Source: JANRKF01 sp964519595
GTDB lineage: Bacteria > Pseudomonadota > Alphaproteobacteria > Rickettsiales > SXRF01
Assembly (NCBI GenBank): GCA_964519595.1
Contig: CAZFJN010000046.1
Location: 1-13,841, forward strand
DNA length: 13,841 bases
Direction of reading: 5' to 3'
The notes below the pieces were generated by a model. That model ran no database searches, was not told where the DNA came from, and saw only the letters and a list, made by a program, of their open reading frames with translations. How positions within the stretch are numbered: the stretch's first letter is position 1; the number at the start of each line of letters is the position of its first letter. Positions 12,357 through 13,841 of this stretch are shown in pieces. The translations under genes and the position numbers were made by a program.

Positions 12357-13841
12357 ATGCCTAAAACTTCTGATAAAAACAATAATTCTAAGAATAATTC
12401 CAAGAATAATTCTAAAAATAATTCTGGTAAAAATAACAACTCAATAGCTTATAAATCTGAATTCATGCGCGTAATGCAGGAACGCGGTTTTCTTCATCAG
12501 GCTACTGATGCACAGGCTCTTGATAAGGCTCTCATTGACGGAAAAATATCTGCCTATATTGGCTTTGATGCAACTGCCGAAAGCCTGCATGTCGGCAGTC
12601 TTATGCAGATTATGGTTTTGCGCTGGCTGCAAAAAACCGGACATAAACCGCTGGTTTTAATTGGCGGCGGAACTACCAGAATAGGCGATCCTTCCGGCAA
12701 GGATGAAGCGCGCAAGATCATTTCTGATGCTGATATAGCGCGTAACATCGCTTCTATTTCAGCGATTTTTGAGCAATTTATCAAATTCGGCAGCGGCGCT
12801 CATGATGCAGTGCTGATAAATAATTCCGAATGGCTTGATGAACTTAACTATCTGCAATTTCTGCAAAAATACGGCAAATATTTTTCCGTCAACCGGATGC
12901 TTACGCAAGATAGCGTCAAACTCCGTCTGGAACGCGAGCAGAATCTAAGCTTTCTGGAATTTAATTACATGATTCTGCAGGCTTATGATTTTCTGGAGCT
13001 GCATAGACGTTATGATTGTAATTTGCAGATTGGCGGTTCCGATCAGTGGGGAAATATCATAATGGGAATTGATCTGGCGCGGAAAATCTACTCGGAAGGA
13101 GTGTTCCAGCCAATGCGAATTGATGAATCAGTCGGAGCGAAGGCGGTTGAAATTCAGCCGATAATTCAATCGCGGATTAGTGATCCTCTCAATTACAGCA
13201 GCGAAAGTTTTTTAAACAATTTAGGAAGTTCCGCAGCAAAAAACACGCTGTTCGGATTTACCACGCCGCTTATTTCAACAGCCAGCGGCGCTAAAATGGG
13301 AAAAACAGCCAGCGGCGCAGTATGGCTTAGCAAACAAATATTGCCGGCTTATGATTACTGGCAATATTGGCGCAATGTTGATGATGCAGATGTCGGGCGG
13401 TTCTTAAAGCTGTTTACCGAGCTGCCGCTGGCGGAAATAGAAAGGCTGGTGCAATTAAAAGGCGCGGAAATTAATGAGGCGAAGAAAATTCTCGCCAACG
13501 AAGCAACCAAGCTGTGCCATGGCGCACATGCGGCAAGGCAGGCGGCAGAAACCGCCAGGAAAACCTTTGAGCAAGGCGCTGTTGGCGCTGATATTCCGCT
13601 GTTTGAAATCAGTAAAAGCGAGCTGGGAAAAGGCGTTGCTGCTTATGAGCTTTTCCGCCTTTGTGGACTTGTTGATTCCGGAGGCGAGGCGCGGCGCTTA
13701 ATAAGAGGCGGCGGCGCGCGGATTAATGATCATAAGGTAGATGATGAAAACGAGCTGATCTCGCAACCTAATTTTGGCAAAGACGGCAGTATAAAACTCT
13801 CCGCCGGACGGAAAAAACACACTCTGGTCAAAATTATTTAA
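12357..13841 (+). CDS. tyrS: tyrosyl-tRNA synthetase with N-terminal Asn-rich extension and internal insertion
   Basis: Class I aminoacyl-tRNA synthetase charging tRNA-Tyr, normally a homodimer. Catalytic landmarks: YIGFDATAESLHVGS (67-81, HVGS being the HIGH equivalent), GGGTTRIGDPSGKDEAR, SFLEFNYMILQAYDFLEL, QIGGSDQWGNI (about 224-234), KMGKT (313-317, the KMSKS equivalent) and YDYWQYWRNVDDADVGRFLKLFT. A C-terminal S4-like RNA-binding domain (about 430-494) has EARRLIRGGGARINDHKV. At 494 residues it is about 75 longer than the usual 415-425. Two additions explain this: roughly 30 N-terminal residues of Asn/Ser/Lys repeat (8-29), and about 48 extra residues at 245-297, between GIDLARK and LFGFTTPLIS. 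Everything else is collinear with the family and all motifs are kept, so the enzyme should be active. It ends exactly at the window edge with TAA. Confidence 0.96.
   Translation: MPKTSDKNNNSKNNSKNNSKNNSGKNNNSIAYKSEFMRVMQERGFLHQATDAQALDKALIDGKISAYIGFDATAESLHVGSLMQIMVLRWLQKTGHKPLVLIGGGTTRIGDPSGKDEARKIISDADIARNIASISAIFEQFIKFGSGAHDAVLINNSEWLDELNYLQFLQKYGKYFSVNRMLTQDSVKLRLEREQNLSFLEFNYMILQAYDFLELHRRYDCNLQIGGSDQWGNIIMGIDLARKIYSEGVFQPMRIDESVGAKAVEIQPIIQSRISDPLNYSSESFLNNLGSSAAKNTLFGFTTPLISTASGAKMGKTASGAVWLSKQILPAYDYWQYWRNVDDADVGRFLKLFTELPLAEIERLVQLKGAEINEAKKILANEATKLCHGAHAARQAAETARKTFEQGAVGADIPLFEISKSELGKGVAAYELFRLCGLVDSGGEARRLIRGGGARINDHKVDDENELISQPNFGKDGSIKLSAGRKKHTLVKII
12381..12428 (+). repeat. 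12-bp tandem repeat (4 copies) at tyrS 5' end
   Basis: Four adjacent units of consensus AATAATTCTAAG (12381-12392, 12393-12404, 12405-12416, 12417-12428) encode NNSK three times and NNSG once, extending TyrRS ahead of its conserved N terminus. Units differ at one to three bases, with most changes silent or in the last codon. Confidence 0.93.
13089..13247 (+). other. extra in-frame segment within tyrS catalytic domain
   Basis: These 53 codons (residues 245-297) stand where E. coli and, from memory, rickettsial TyrRS have only about five residues between GIDL(A/T)R and VFG-PLI. The segment begins YSEGVFQ, which looks like the normal junction, and ends SSAAKNT. It has no stop, no strong low complexity and no evident tandem repeat, so it differs from the microsatellite-type inserts nearby. 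Its composition looks like the rest of the gene. Origin and function are unknown. Confidence 0.7.

Noticed and set aside
13281..13320. Apparent duplication ASGA...ASGA around KMGKT in tyrS
   Set aside because: This is the normal alphaproteobacterial TyrRS sequence around the KMSKS loop, not a recent repeat.

Overview
The window looks like chromosomal DNA from an alphaproteobacterium of moderate, slightly AT-rich composition. This rests on protein-level recall: the TyrRS HVGS and KMGKT motifs, the NDUFAF7/MidA-type methyltransferase directly behind lgt, ZapE, and the anmK/tyrS divergent pair. I could not run a phylogeny, so the class is likely and anything finer is open. No rRNA, tRNA, CRISPR array or complete insertion sequence is visible.

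Layout. (1) Positions 1-2680, minus strand: zapE (cell-division ATPase), ispH (last step of the MEP isoprenoid pathway, coupled to zapE by a one-base TAATG overlap), then a higBA toxin-antitoxin pair whose antitoxin runs off the left edge. (2) 2681-2772: short divergent intergenic region. (3) 2773-5423, plus strand: panC (pantothenate synthesis), an SDR with the Asp-Tyr-Lys catalytic arrangement of pteridine reductases (FolM/PTR1-like), and a stand-alone ParB/Srx-fold protein resembling a domain I associate with phage and ICE polyvalent proteins. (4) 5541-10961, plus strand: lgt (lipoprotein maturation) overlapping a midA-like methyltransferase, then truB, rpsO and pnp (tRNA modification, ribosome, RNA decay). 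(5) 10961-11149: a 189-bp nested inverted-repeat element, MITE-like, filling the gap between the convergent pnp and anmK genes. (6) 11156-12256 minus: anmK (cell-wall recycling); 12357-13841 plus: tyrS, divergent from anmK.

Most genes are ordinary housekeeping genes. The unusual property of the window is a large number of short tandem duplications. Inside genes (ispH, the ParB-like gene, lgt, midA, truB, tyrS) every unit is 12, 15 or 18 bp, so the frame is kept and the protein gains short polar repeats at a terminus or in a loop. Between genes the units are also 11, 14 and about 25 bp. This suggests frequent slippage or microduplication with selection only for reading frame. TyrRS additionally carries a roughly 48-residue insertion just before its KMSKS-equivalent segment.
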